NCBI RefSeq assembly: GCF_027019125.1
Contig: NZ_JALUXE010000030.1
Span: forward strand, 62,001 to 126,000
Length of the DNA: 64,000 bases
Origin: Roseovarius sp.
GTDB taxonomy: Bacteria; Pseudomonadota; Alphaproteobacteria; Rhodobacterales; Rhodobacteraceae
Reading direction: 5' to 3'
Both the position numbers and the translations under genes were made by a program. The notes under the pieces were generated by a model. The model worked only from the letters and a program-made list of their open reading frames with translations, was not told where the DNA came from and did not search any database. Positions 37,103 through 44,792 of the stretch are shown piece after piece; within the stretch, counting starts at the first letter, position 1, and every line of letters begins with the position of its first letter.

Positions 37103-38311
37103 TCAGGCGGCGCGGGCGGGTGCCAGCCGCGCCTGCATGGTGGGGGTGGAGGCGCGGAAGTGTTCCTGTGCGGCGGCGATGCCGCAGCCCGGCTCAATCG
37201 CGGCCCCGGCATCGCGGAGCGCCATTTCAGCCGCCGAGATCGCCCCGCAGAGCATCACCGGGTTGAGCGACCCCAAATGGCCGATGCGGAAGGCGTGTCC
37301 GGCCAGTTTGGCGAGGCCCGAGCCAAGCGAGGTCTGGTATTTATGGTAGGCGGTGGCGATCACGTCGCGGGCATCGACGCCCTCGGGCGTGTAGATAGCC
37401 GACACGGTGTCCGAGTGCCATTCCGCGCCCTGTGCCACGAGGCGGCAGCCCTGCCATTCGGCAATTGCCGCGCGCACGCCGGTGGCGAGGCGGTGATGCC
37501 GGTCCCACACACTCTCCATCCCTGCCGCGAGCAGCATGTCGAGCGAGCAGCGCAACCCGCGCAGGAGCTGTGTGGCGGGGGTATAGGGGAAATAGCCGGT
37601 GTCGTTCAGCTTGATCATGTCGGCAAAGCTGAAGTAGCAGCGCGGCATTTTGGCGCGCTCATGGGCGGCGAGCGCCTTGTCACTGACGCCCAGAAGGCCC
37701 AGACCGGCGGGGAGCATGAAGCCCTTTTGCGAGCCTGCAACGGCGAGGTCGACGCCCCAATCCTCCATCTCGAATTCGATCGAGCCGATGGAGCTGACAC
37801 CATCGACGAAGAGGAGGGCGGGGTGGTTTGCCGCGTCAAGGGCCGCGCGAATGGCGGCGATGTTGGAGGTCACGCCGGTGGCGGTCTCGTTATGGGTGGC
37901 AAAGACGGCCTTGATCTTGTGCTCTTTGTCGGCGGCGAGTTTGGCAGCATAGTCCTCGACCGGGACGCCCTTGCCCCACTCGACCTCGCAGAGGTCGACC
38001 TCGAGGCCCAAGCGCTCGGCCATATCGACCCAAAGCATTGAAAACTGGCCGAAACGCGACATGAGCACACGGTCGCCGGTGTTGAGCGTGTTGGAAATGG
38101 CCGCCTCCCAGGCGCCGGTGCCCGAGGTCGGGTAGACGAAGACGCGGCCATGGGTCAGGCGGAAGGCCTTTTTCAGATCCGAGAGCAGGGGCAGGATGAA
38201 ATCGCCGAAATCCGGCGCGCGCATATCCTCCATCGGGATATTCATGGCGCGGCGCACCTCGTCGGGCACATTTGTGGGTCCGGGAATGAAAAGATGGGAA
38301 TGGCCGTTCAT
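37103..38311 (-). CDS. sgaA: Serine--glyoxylate aminotransferase
   Basis: A 402-aa class V PLP aminotransferase. It starts with HLFIPGPTNVPDEVRRAM and has PTSGTGAWEAAI, LLFVDGVSSIGSIEFEM (PLP-binding Asp) and the Schiff-base Lys in AVAGSQKGFMLPAG near residue 200. It converts serine and glyoxylate to hydroxypyruvate and glycine, the entry step of the serine cycle and also a photorespiration-type reaction. It is the first gene of the sgaA-mcl-mtkAB operon. An AGGAGGACAG ribosome-binding site precedes the ATG. Confidence 0.9.
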   Translation of the reverse strand: MNGHSHLFIPGPTNVPDEVRRAMNIPMEDMRAPDFGDFILPLLSDLKKAFRLTHGRVFVYPTSGTGAWEAAISNTLNTGDRVLMSRFGQFSMLWVDMAERLGLEVDLCEVEWGKGVPVEDYAAKLAADKEHKIKAVFATHNETATGVTSNIAAIRAALDAANHPALLFVDGVSSIGSIEFEMEDWGVDLAVAGSQKGFMLPAGLGLLGVSDKALAAHERAKMPRCYFSFADMIKLNDTGYFPYTPATQLLRGLRCSLDMLLAAGMESVWDRHHRLATGVRAAIAEWQGCRLVAQGAEWHSDTVSAIYTPEGVDARDVIATAYHKYQTSLGSGLAKLAGHAFRIGHLGSLNPVMLCGAISAAEMALRDAGAAIEPGCGIAAAQEHFRASTPTMQARLAPARAA

Positions 38312-38466
38312 GTCTGTCCTCCTTCAGGCTTGGCCTTCTTTATGCGGCTGGCGGGGACGTCGCGTAATGCCCACGCGCATGGAAAAGCGCGGCCATGCGG
38401 GGGGCGCATAGCCCTGGCGGGTAGGCGGGGGCTACCCGGTGGGGGCGCGGCGGTATGCCGTTGCAC

Positions 38467-38490
38467 TCTGAAAAATCGTTTGATTTCAGA
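38467..38490. promoter_or_regulatory. Inverted repeat in the sgaA/luxR divergent region
   Basis: TCTGAAA at 38467-38473 and TTTCAGA at 38484-38490 form a 7-bp inverted repeat with a 10-bp centre. It lies between the divergent sgaA and LuxR-type genes, 23 bp upstream of a TATAAG hexamer (38507 onward) that could be the regulator's -10. A shared operator is plausible. Confidence 0.4.
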
Positions 38491-38531
38491 ACTTTCCTTG
38501 GTCTTGTATAAGGGGGCAGGAGGAGGAGACT

Positions 38532-39182
38532 GTGCGAGATATGACTGACGCGACCGTTGAGGACGCAGGATTGGACCTGCCCGAGGTGATCGTTGCCGAC
38601 CGGCAAGCGATTGTCTGTCAGGGCCTTGGGTCATTGGTGGCGCAGATTTCGGAGGTGCGGCTTGGCCCGTTTGCCACGGATCTGTCGAGCCTGCGCAAGG
38701 CGCTGGGCGAGCGGCCGGGACGGGTGATTCTCGTGCTGGGTGTCCGGTTGGCGGATGCCGACCTGGGCCGGGTGCTGGAGATGCTGCGGCGCGATCATCC
38801 GCGCGTGATGGTCGTGGTTGTGGCCGAGGAGGCGGAATTTGCCTTCATCCGCACGGCGGTGAAGGCGGGGGCGCATTCGGTCTGCATGATGGGCCAGGTT
38901 TTGAGCAGCCTGCCGCGCGTCCTGGTCCATCTGGTCGAGGGGCACAGCATTCTGCCGGTGGAGACCCTCAAACGGTTGATGGGCGAGCAGGGCGATAGCC
39001 TGACGCGGCGCGAGCATGAAATCCTGGGGCTCTTGGTGGATGGGCTCACGAATTTCCAGATTTCGGCGCGGCTGGGCCTGTCGGAGAATACGGTCAAATA
39101 TTACCTCAAGGCGATTTACCAGAAGCTCGACGTGAATTCGCGCGGCGGGGCCATCGCGAAATATGTGGCGGGGACGTATTGA
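38532..39182 (+). CDS. LuxR/NarL-family regulator with degenerate receiver domain
   Basis: A 216-aa protein with a receiver-like domain (residues ~15-130) and a C-terminal Lux[48 protein letters not shown]. The receiver lacks the phospho-acceptor Asp (LVLGVRL where LLDLRMP is usual), and the conserved Lys position reads HSVCMMG. It is therefore unlikely to be controlled by phosphorylation. The GTG at 38532 follows a strong AGGAGGAGGAG stretch; an ATG nine bases in is possible. Divergent from sgaA, it is the obvious candidate regulator of the serine-cycle operon (inference). Confidence 0.8.
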   Translation: MRDMTDATVEDAGLDLPEVIVADRQAIVCQGLGSLVAQISEVRLGPFATDLSSLRKALGERPGRVILVLGVRLADADLGRVLEMLRRDHPRVMVVVVAEEAEFAFIRTAVKAGAHSVCMMGQVLSSLPRVLVHLVEGHSILPVETLKRLMGEQGDSLTRREHEILGLLVDGLTNFQISARLGLSENTVKYYLKAIYQKLDVNSRGGAIAKYVAGTY

Positions 39183-39200
39183 GAGGGGCTTTGGCGAGGA

Positions 39201-39345
39201 GCCGCGCGGAACGCTGGGCCGCGGACTAGCGAAGCAACGTCAGTGATTTCCACTTTATGCCAGCCAAGTCCGTATAATTTCTCGGCGATGCGCGCCCTTT
39301 CGAAATCGCTAGGCCGCGGGACGGCCCAGCGATCCGCGCAGCGGC
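39201..39345. repeat. Large imperfect inverted repeat in a convergent intergenic region
   Basis: The arm 39201-39232 (GCCGCGCGGAACGCTGGGCC then GCGGACTAGCGA) pairs with the reverse complement of 39306-39345, apart from two point differences and two short insertions in the right arm. The ~73-bp centre is clearly less GC-rich and holds a TATAAT hexamer at 39273-39278. It may be a terminator-like fold, an unnamed MITE-like element with terminal inverted repeats, or a structured RNA. Confidence 0.55.
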
Positions 39346-39402
39346 GCTACGCGCCTTGATTCCGCGCGGGTTGAGTTCTGCGGATGACCGCGAAAATCCC
39401 TT

Positions 39403-40881
39403 TCAATCCACCACTGTCACCATATGCCAGCGCAGCGCGTCGTTGGGCACGGGATCGAAATGGGTCACGCGGTTGGAGAGCACCACCAGTTGCGTGACGT
39501 GAAAGGGGATGATCGTGCCAGAATTCATCGCCAGATATTCCTGCGCTTCGATATAGAGCGCGCGGCGGCGTTTGAAATCAAGCTCGGCGCGGGCGGTTTC
39601 GAGCAGTTGGTCGAATTTGGAATTGCTGTAAAAGGTCTCGTTCCATTTGGCGGTGGAGTGAAACGCCTCGTTCAGCGCCTGATCGGCGGGGCGTTCGCCC
39701 CAAGAGGTGCTGAAGGCGTCCTTCTTCATCCAGACGTTTGACCAATAGCCATCGGCGGCGGCGTTGATCAGGTTGACGCGGATGCCTGCGCGCGCGGCCT
39801 GTTCCTGAAACGCGACACCGATCACCGGCCAAGTGGGATCAAGGGCGGAGACATGCACATCGACATCGACCCCATCGGGATAGCCTGCCTCGGCGAGCAA
39901 TTGGCGCGCACGCTCGGGGTTGGCGGGGCATTCCATCTCGGCGCGGTATTGGTCATTGGGGGCCACGGGCGTATCGCAGGAAATCACCCCGCCGCCATCC
40001 AGCGCCAGTTGCAGCATCTCTTCGCGGTCCACGGTCAGGTGCAGCGCCTCGCGCACGCGGGGGTCGTCAAAGGGCGGCACATCGGTGCGAAAGGCCAGCC
40101 CCATCCAGTTGCCGGTGGGAATCTCGAGCAGTTGATAGCGCAGCGATTTGTCGAGCGCGCGGCGCATCATCGGGGCGATGCCGCGTTCCATGTCGAGCTG
40201 TCCGCTGAGAAACGCCTGAAGTCGCGCCTGCGCGTCGGGCACGCCGATCACCTCGATCCGCGCGAGGGCGGGGGGGCCTTCCCAATAGTCCTCATTGGCG
40301 GTGAGCACCGTGATTCCATCGGGGTCGAATTTCTCGACCCGGAACGGCCCCGTGCCGATGCCGGTCTGGCCAATGGTATCGCCCGAGCCCTCGGGGATGA
40401 TGCGCAGGCGCGGGTCCATCAATTGCAGCGGCAAGTCGGCGAAGGGGGCGTCGAGTTCCATCTCGACGCGGAGCGGCCCGGTGGCGGTGATGCGGGTGAT
40501 CATCTTGACCGCCGCGCGCGCCGGGCTGCCGTAATCGGGGTCGATCACGCGCTTGATCGAATAGACCACATCGCCCGCATCCAGCGTGCTGCCGTCATGA
40601 AAGCGCACGCCGTCGCGGATCTGAAAGGTCCAGAGCGTGCCATCGGCATTGGGGGTCCAGGAGGTGGCAAGATCGGGGGCGGGTTTGCCGCTGCGACCGG
40701 GACGTACGAGGCGGCTCTGGATTTTCTCGATGATCTGGAGGACGCGCCCCTTGGAGGCGGGATCGAGGCTGGAATGGGCGCCAAAGCCCACGTTATGCGC
40801 GTGGCGAAACGTGCCGGTGGGCGCAGCGCCAGCGGGGGCGGCGAGCAGGAGGCACAGGATCATGAGCAGGATGGGCCGCAT
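39403..40881 (-). CDS. ABC transporter substrate-binding protein, peptide/nickel (SBP_bac_5) family
   Basis: From the ATG at 40881 the product is 492 aa with a signal peptide (MRPILLMILCLLLAAPAGAA). The frame continues upstream, but those codons have no family character. The family's LATSWTPNADGTLWTFQIRDGVRFHDG motif region appears near residue 75. The rest follows the dipeptide/oligopeptide-binding protein pattern (TGPFRVEKFDPDG, REALHLTVDREEM). No permease or ATPase genes adjoin it, so it is an orphan binding protein that must work with components encoded elsewhere. Confidence 0.87.
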   Translation of the reverse strand: MRPILLMILCLLLAAPAGAAPTGTFRHAHNVGFGAHSSLDPASKGRVLQIIEKIQSRLVRPGRSGKPAPDLATSWTPNADGTLWTFQIRDGVRFHDGSTLDAGDVVYSIKRVIDPDYGSPARAAVKMITRITATGPLRVEMELDAPFADLPLQLMDPRLRIIPEGSGDTIGQTGIGTGPFRVEKFDPDGITVLTANEDYWEGPPALARIEVIGVPDAQARLQAFLSGQLDMERGIAPMMRRALDKSLRYQLLEIPTGNWMGLAFRTDVPPFDDPRVREALHLTVDREEMLQLALDGGGVISCDTPVAPNDQYRAEMECPANPERARQLLAEAGYPDGVDVDVHVSALDPTWPVIGVAFQEQAARAGIRVNLINAAADGYWSNVWMKKDAFSTSWGERPADQALNEAFHSTAKWNETFYSNSKFDQLLETARAELDFKRRRALYIEAQEYLAMNSGTIIPFHVTQLVVLSNRVTHFDPVPNDALRWHMVTVVD

Positions 40882-41081
40882 TGGTATCTCCACCGAGGTT
40901 GGGCGGAGTGTGGCAAGGGTGGCTGCGAAAATCAAACCTTTCGGGCGGGGGCGGGGATCACGATTTGGCCCCGGGTGGGCGCGCAGGAAAGTTGAAAATT
41001 CCAGCAGCCAGCGCTTGACGGGCGCGCGGCCCCGGCATAGAAGCGCCACACGTCGGGGGCGCGCCCCCGGTGTTGCTGCGG

Positions 41082-41158
41082 GCGGTTGTAGCTCAGTTGG
41101 TTAGAGTACCGGCCTGTCACGCCGGGGGTCGCGGGTTCGAGCCCCGTCAACCGCGCCA
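41082..41158 (+). tRNA. tRNA-Asp (GTC), copy 1
   Basis: A 77-nt cloverleaf: acceptor GCGGTTG/CAACCGC, discriminator G, encoded CCA. The anticodon loop CTGTCAC gives GTC. It is identical in sequence to the copy at 41299-41375. Confidence 0.97.
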
Positions 41159-41173
41159 CCGCAGACATCAAAG

Positions 41174-41198
41174 GCCCCCGCGAGAGCGGGGGCTTTTG
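41174..41198 (+). terminator. Rho-independent terminator after tRNA-Asp copy 1
   Basis: GCCCCCGC-GAGA-GCGGGGGC forms a perfect 8-bp stem with a GAGA loop, followed by TTTT (41194-41197). It ends the first tRNA-Asp transcript, so the two tRNA genes are probably separate units. Confidence 0.88.
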
Positions 41199-41298
41199 TG
41201 TTTGGGGGGATGGGCCCGAGAGCCGATCTGCCCAAGGTTTCGATTGACGATTTTGGGATTGACGGGCGCGCGGGGGGCGCTTATTCAGCCCCTCACGC

Positions 41299-41375
41299 GC
41301 GGTTGTAGCTCAGTTGGTTAGAGTACCGGCCTGTCACGCCGGGGGTCGCGGGTTCGAGCCCCGTCAACCGCGCCA
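41299..41375 (+). tRNA. tRNA-Asp (GTC), copy 2
   Basis: Identical over all 77 nt to the copy at 41082-41158, including the CCA end, with unrelated flanks. The anticodon is GTC. Confidence 0.97.
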
Positions 41376-41411
41376 CTTTCCCCTTAGGCCTGACAGACCC
41401 GCCTTTGCGGA

Positions 41412-42470
41412 TCACTCTGCGGCGGCGATGCTTTGCCCGGCGAACTGCGGCATCACCTTGTCGATGAAGAGTTGCAGCGAGCGTTTCTGGCGCTCCATAT
41501 CCAGCCCCATCGAGGCGTAATAGATGAAGGCATCGACGCCAAGTGCCTCGTATTGGCGGACCTTATCGGCCACGGTGTCGGGGCTGCCGAAGGCGAGGTT
41601 TTCTTCGAGCATGGCAGGATCGGTGCGGGCGTTGCCCTCGAGCTCTGCCAGCGGGACGGGATCGGGGAAGCCGTTGACCACCTCGCCGCGTTTCATCATC
41701 AGGTTGCCGAATTGGCCCAGAACGCGGCGGAGTGCGGCCAAGGACGCCTGCCGGTCCTCCTCGGTCTCGTAGACCGCCGTGTGGCGCATGAGCGCCCAGC
41801 GTCCGTCATAGCGCCCGCCATTCCTGGCAATCGCGGCGTCGAGCCGGGCGCGGTAATTCTCGGCCTCGGAGAAGGGCATGGTGAGCGGCCAGCTCATGAT
41901 GTCGCAGCCATGTTCCACGGCGTAGTCGAAGGTGATGGGCGCACGGGCGGCGACCCAGATCGGCACCTCCTGTTGCACCGGCTTGGGGCAGGAGGTGGCG
42001 GTGGGGAATTGCCAGTATTCGCCGTCATGGGCGTAATCGCCTGCCCAGAGATTTTGCACCACCGGCAGCGATTCCTGCATGTAGCGCCAGCTATCGGGCT
42101 GAGCGAGGCCGGGCATCATGCGGTCAAACTCGCGCTGATAGGCGCCCGAGCCGATGCCGAATTCGAGCCGCCCGTCGCTGAGCAGATCGAGCATCGCGGC
42201 CTCGCCGGCAAGGCGGATGGGGTGCCAATAGGCGGCGTTGACCACGCCCACGCCCAGGCGGATGCGGCTGGTATGCTCGCCCCACCATGTCAGGATCTGA
42301 AAGGGATTGGGGGCGATGGTCATCTCAAGTGCGTGATGCTCTGCCGCCCAGGCGATTTCAAAGCCGCCCGCCTCGGCCATTTGCACCATTTCGAGCGTGT
42401 GGTCGCGCAGCGCCTTCATATCCGTCGAAGGATCGAGCCGTTCGAGATTGATTGCGAGGTGGAATTTCAT
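41412..42470 (-). CDS. LLM-class (luciferase-like) flavin-dependent monooxygenase
   Basis: A 352-aa TIM-barrel flavoprotein of the bacterial luciferase-like family. It opens MKFHLAINLERLDPSTDMKAL and shows typical segments: AWAAEHHALEMTIAPNPF, RIRLGVGVVNAAYWHPIRLAGE, LLSDGRLEFGIGSGAYQREFDRM and a late FGSPDTVADKVRQYEALGVDAFI. Such enzymes use reduced FMN supplied by a partner reductase. The flavin reductase and an aldehyde dehydrogenase lie just upstream on the same strand (15-bp gap), which suggests oxidative attack yielding an aldehyde. Substrate unknown. Confidence 0.86.
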   Translation of the reverse strand: MKFHLAINLERLDPSTDMKALRDHTLEMVQMAEAGGFEIAWAAEHHALEMTIAPNPFQILTWWGEHTSRIRLGVGVVNAAYWHPIRLAGEAAMLDLLSDGRLEFGIGSGAYQREFDRMMPGLAQPDSWRYMQESLPVVQNLWAGDYAHDGEYWQFPTATSCPKPVQQEVPIWVAARAPITFDYAVEHGCDIMSWPLTMPFSEAENYRARLDAAIARNGGRYDGRWALMRHTAVYETEEDRQASLAALRRVLGQFGNLMMKRGEVVNGFPDPVPLAELEGNARTDPAMLEENLAFGSPDTVADKVRQYEALGVDAFIYYASMGLDMERQKRSLQLFIDKVMPQFAGQSIAAAE

Positions 42471-42485
42471 GCCGGTCTCCTGTGA

Positions 42486-43958
42486 TCAGCGCATTTGAAA
42501 GGGGTTGGCCATGGGATCGTCGGACATGTTCATCCAGACGGTCTTGGGCCGTGTGTAATCGTAAAGCGCCTGAAAGCCGCTCTCGCGGCCATAGCCGCTG
42601 GATTTGGTACCGCCGAATTCGGCGATGGGGCTGATGGCGCGGTAGGTGTTGACCCAGACGATGCCTGCGCGCACCGCGCGTGACAGGCGCAGGGCGCGGG
42701 CGCTGTCGCGGGTGAAGACGCCGGCGGCAAGGCCGTGTTCGGAGCCATTGGCGAGGGTCAGCGCCTCGGCCTCGGTTTTGAACCGCAGGACCGAGAGGAC
42801 CGGGCCGAAAAGTTCGGTATCGACGATGCGCAGGTCGGGGGAGGGGCAATCGAGGATCGTGGGTTCAAAGAACATCTCGCCTGCTGCCGCGCGCTTGCCG
42901 CCGCAGATCAGGCGCGCGCCCTGGGTCTGGGCATGGGCGACCTCGCGTTCGATATGATCGAGTTGCGCGCGGGTGCAAAGCGGGCCCATCTGGGTTTCCT
43001 CGGCCATCGGGTCGCCGATGCGGATGCTGCGGGCGATGGCGCTGAGGCGGGTGAGGAAATCATCGGCGATGTCCTCGTGGACAATCAGGCGCGAGCCTGC
43101 GACGCAGCTTTGGCCAGAGGCGCCGAAGATGCCCGCGACCGCGCCATTCACGGCGCTTTCGATGTCGGCATCGGCAAAGACGAGAAAGGGGGATTTGCCG
43201 CCCAACTCAAGACTTACCTGCGCGAAATTCCGGGTGGAATTCGTGAGGACATGGCGCGCGGCATTGGGACCGCCGGTAAAGCTGATCCGGGCGACCAGCG
43301 GATGCGAGGTGAGCACGCGACCGCAGGGGTCGCCGTGGCCGGTGACGATATTGACCACACCGTCGGGGATGCCCGCCTGCGCAATGAGCCGCCCGAATTC
43401 GAGGATCACGGCGGGGGCGTGTTCCGAGGTCTTGAGCACGAGCGTATTGCCCGCGGCGAGGGCCGGGCCGAGTTTGACCGCCGTGAGGAAAAGCTGAGAG
43501 TTCCACGGCACGATGGCCGCCACCACGCCCAAGGGTTCGCGGTGGGTAAAGACGAACATGTCGGGCTTGTCGATGGGGAGGGTTTCGCCGGTGATCTTGT
43601 CGGCGGCACCGCCGTAGAAATGCAGGAATTCGGCGATATACTTGGCCTGCCAGCGGGTTTCCTTGAACATCTTGCCGGAATCGCGGGTCTCGATCTCGCC
43701 CAAGGTTTCGCTGTGCTCGGCCAGCAGATCGCCCAGGCGGCGCAGGCACTGGCCGCGCGCGGTGGGGGTCATGCGCGCCCATGGGCCGTCGTAACAGGCG
43801 CGATGCGCGGCCTCGATGGCGCGGGTCACGTCGGCCTCTGTCGCCTCGGGGGCGGTGGCCCAGACCGTGCCGGTGGCGGGGTTGAAGCTCTCGAAGCGGG
43901 CACCGTCCGAGGCATCGACCCAAGCGCCGTCGATCAGCATCTGATAGTGTGTGATCAT
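42486..43958 (-). CDS. Aldehyde dehydrogenase
   Basis: A 490-aa NAD(P)-dependent ALDH from the ATG at 43958; a longer frame upstream overlaps the flavin-reductase gene and is unlikely. Active-site elements are ARISFTGGPNAARHV, SLELGGKSPFLVFADAD (general base Glu) and GASGQSCVAGSRLIV (nucleophile Cys near residue 291). ELFGPVLSVLRF and NTYRAISPIAEFGGTKSSG follow. It lies between flavin reductase and the luciferase-like monooxygenase, so it probably oxidises the aldehyde their reaction releases. Confidence 0.92.
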   Translation of the reverse strand: MITHYQMLIDGAWVDASDGARFESFNPATGTVWATAPEATEADVTRAIEAAHRACYDGPWARMTPTARGQCLRRLGDLLAEHSETLGEIETRDSGKMFKETRWQAKYIAEFLHFYGGAADKITGETLPIDKPDMFVFTHREPLGVVAAIVPWNSQLFLTAVKLGPALAAGNTLVLKTSEHAPAVILEFGRLIAQAGIPDGVVNIVTGHGDPCGRVLTSHPLVARISFTGGPNAARHVLTNSTRNFAQVSLELGGKSPFLVFADADIESAVNGAVAGIFGASGQSCVAGSRLIVHEDIADDFLTRLSAIARSIRIGDPMAEETQMGPLCTRAQLDHIEREVAHAQTQGARLICGGKRAAAGEMFFEPTILDCPSPDLRIVDTELFGPVLSVLRFKTEAEALTLANGSEHGLAAGVFTRDSARALRLSRAVRAGIVWVNTYRAISPIAEFGGTKSSGYGRESGFQALYDYTRPKTVWMNMSDDPMANPFQMR

Positions 43959-43968
43959 CTCTGGCCCC

Positions 43969-44496
43969 TTATCCCGCCGCGCAGCACGGGACATCCTTGG
44001 GGATGACCCTGTGATAGCCGCCGTCGCGCCATGCGAGGGGGGCGGCCCCTGCGTCGAAGACGCTGGTGACATGGCCGATCACGATGAGATGGCTGCCCGA
44101 GGGCACGCTTTGTGCGAGATCACAGGCAAAGCCGGTGGCCCCTTCCAGCAGCGGTGCGGTGCCGGGCGTGCCGTAGCAGTCGATGCCCGAGAAGCGGTCG
44201 GTGATCCAGCCATCGTGCCGCCCGGCAAAGCGGTCGGCGATGTCGGTGCTGCCTTCGGGCAGGACATTGACGCAGAACCGGCCATTGGCGGCCACGGCGC
44301 GGGCGATCCGGCTCTGGCCATGCAGGCATACGAGGACCGAAGGCGGATCGGCGGAGACCGAGGCAAAGGCGCTGACCGTGGCCCCGAACCGGCCCATCGG
44401 CCCATCGGTCGTAACCACGGTGACCGAGGCCGCGACCTGGCGCATGGCGTGCACGAAGCTGGCTCTGTCCACAGGGGCGGGGAGGGGCTGTTGCAT
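43969..44496 (-). CDS. Flavin reductase family protein
   Basis: A 175-aa flavin-binding split-barrel protein (HpaC/DIM6-like). Family segments include FVHAMRQVAASVTVVTTDGPMGRFGATVSAFASVSADPPSVLVC, FCVNVLPEGSTDIADRFAG and LIVIGHVTSVFDAG. It would supply FMNH2 to the luciferase-like monooxygenase two genes downstream. It is the first gene of a three-gene operon, with a 10-bp gap to the dehydrogenase, and GAGGAC precedes its ATG. Confidence 0.87.
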   Translation of the reverse strand: MQQPLPAPVDRASFVHAMRQVAASVTVVTTDGPMGRFGATVSAFASVSADPPSVLVCLHGQSRIARAVAANGRFCVNVLPEGSTDIADRFAGRHDGWITDRFSGIDCYGTPGTAPLLEGATGFACDLAQSVPSGSHLIVIGHVTSVFDAGAAPLAWRDGGYHRVIPKDVPCCAAG

Positions 44497-44565
44497 GGGC
44501 TGTCCTCGGGTTTGGCAGGTGGTTTTGATCGGTCGTTACAGGCTGACACGAAAGGTGAATTTTTG

Positions 44566-44605
44566 AAAACGAATTGTTTTGCTGCATATGTTCGAATAAT
44601 TCGAA
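44566..44605. promoter_or_regulatory. Two adjacent palindromes upstream of the flavin-reductase operon
   Basis: AAAACGAATTGTTTT (44566-44580) and TTCGAATAATTCGAA (44591-44605) are both near-perfect palindromes in AT-rich DNA, with centres 25 bp apart. They lie 70-110 bp upstream of the flavin-reductase start in the region divergent from pckA. They are candidate operators; no regulator gene is adjacent. Confidence 0.45.
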
Positions 44606-44792
44606 TTGATGCCCTGTGCGGGGCATTTGCACTTGCAGCATTGCGGATTCCTGCCAAGTGATTGCGCTAACTTGGAAAAACGGACTTGTTTGCGGGTTGC
44701 GAATCCGTATGACGCTGGACTAGCTGACAGGAATACGCCGCCGGGGCGGTGTCGCACAGGGTAGGGCGGAGACGCCCAAAAGGGAGAAAGAC

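Noticed and set aside
41082-41375. Two identical tRNA-Asp genes as a possible integration (att) duplication
   Set aside because: The 140 bp between them contain only a terminator and a spacer, with no integrase or mobile cargo. Ordinary gene duplication explains them.
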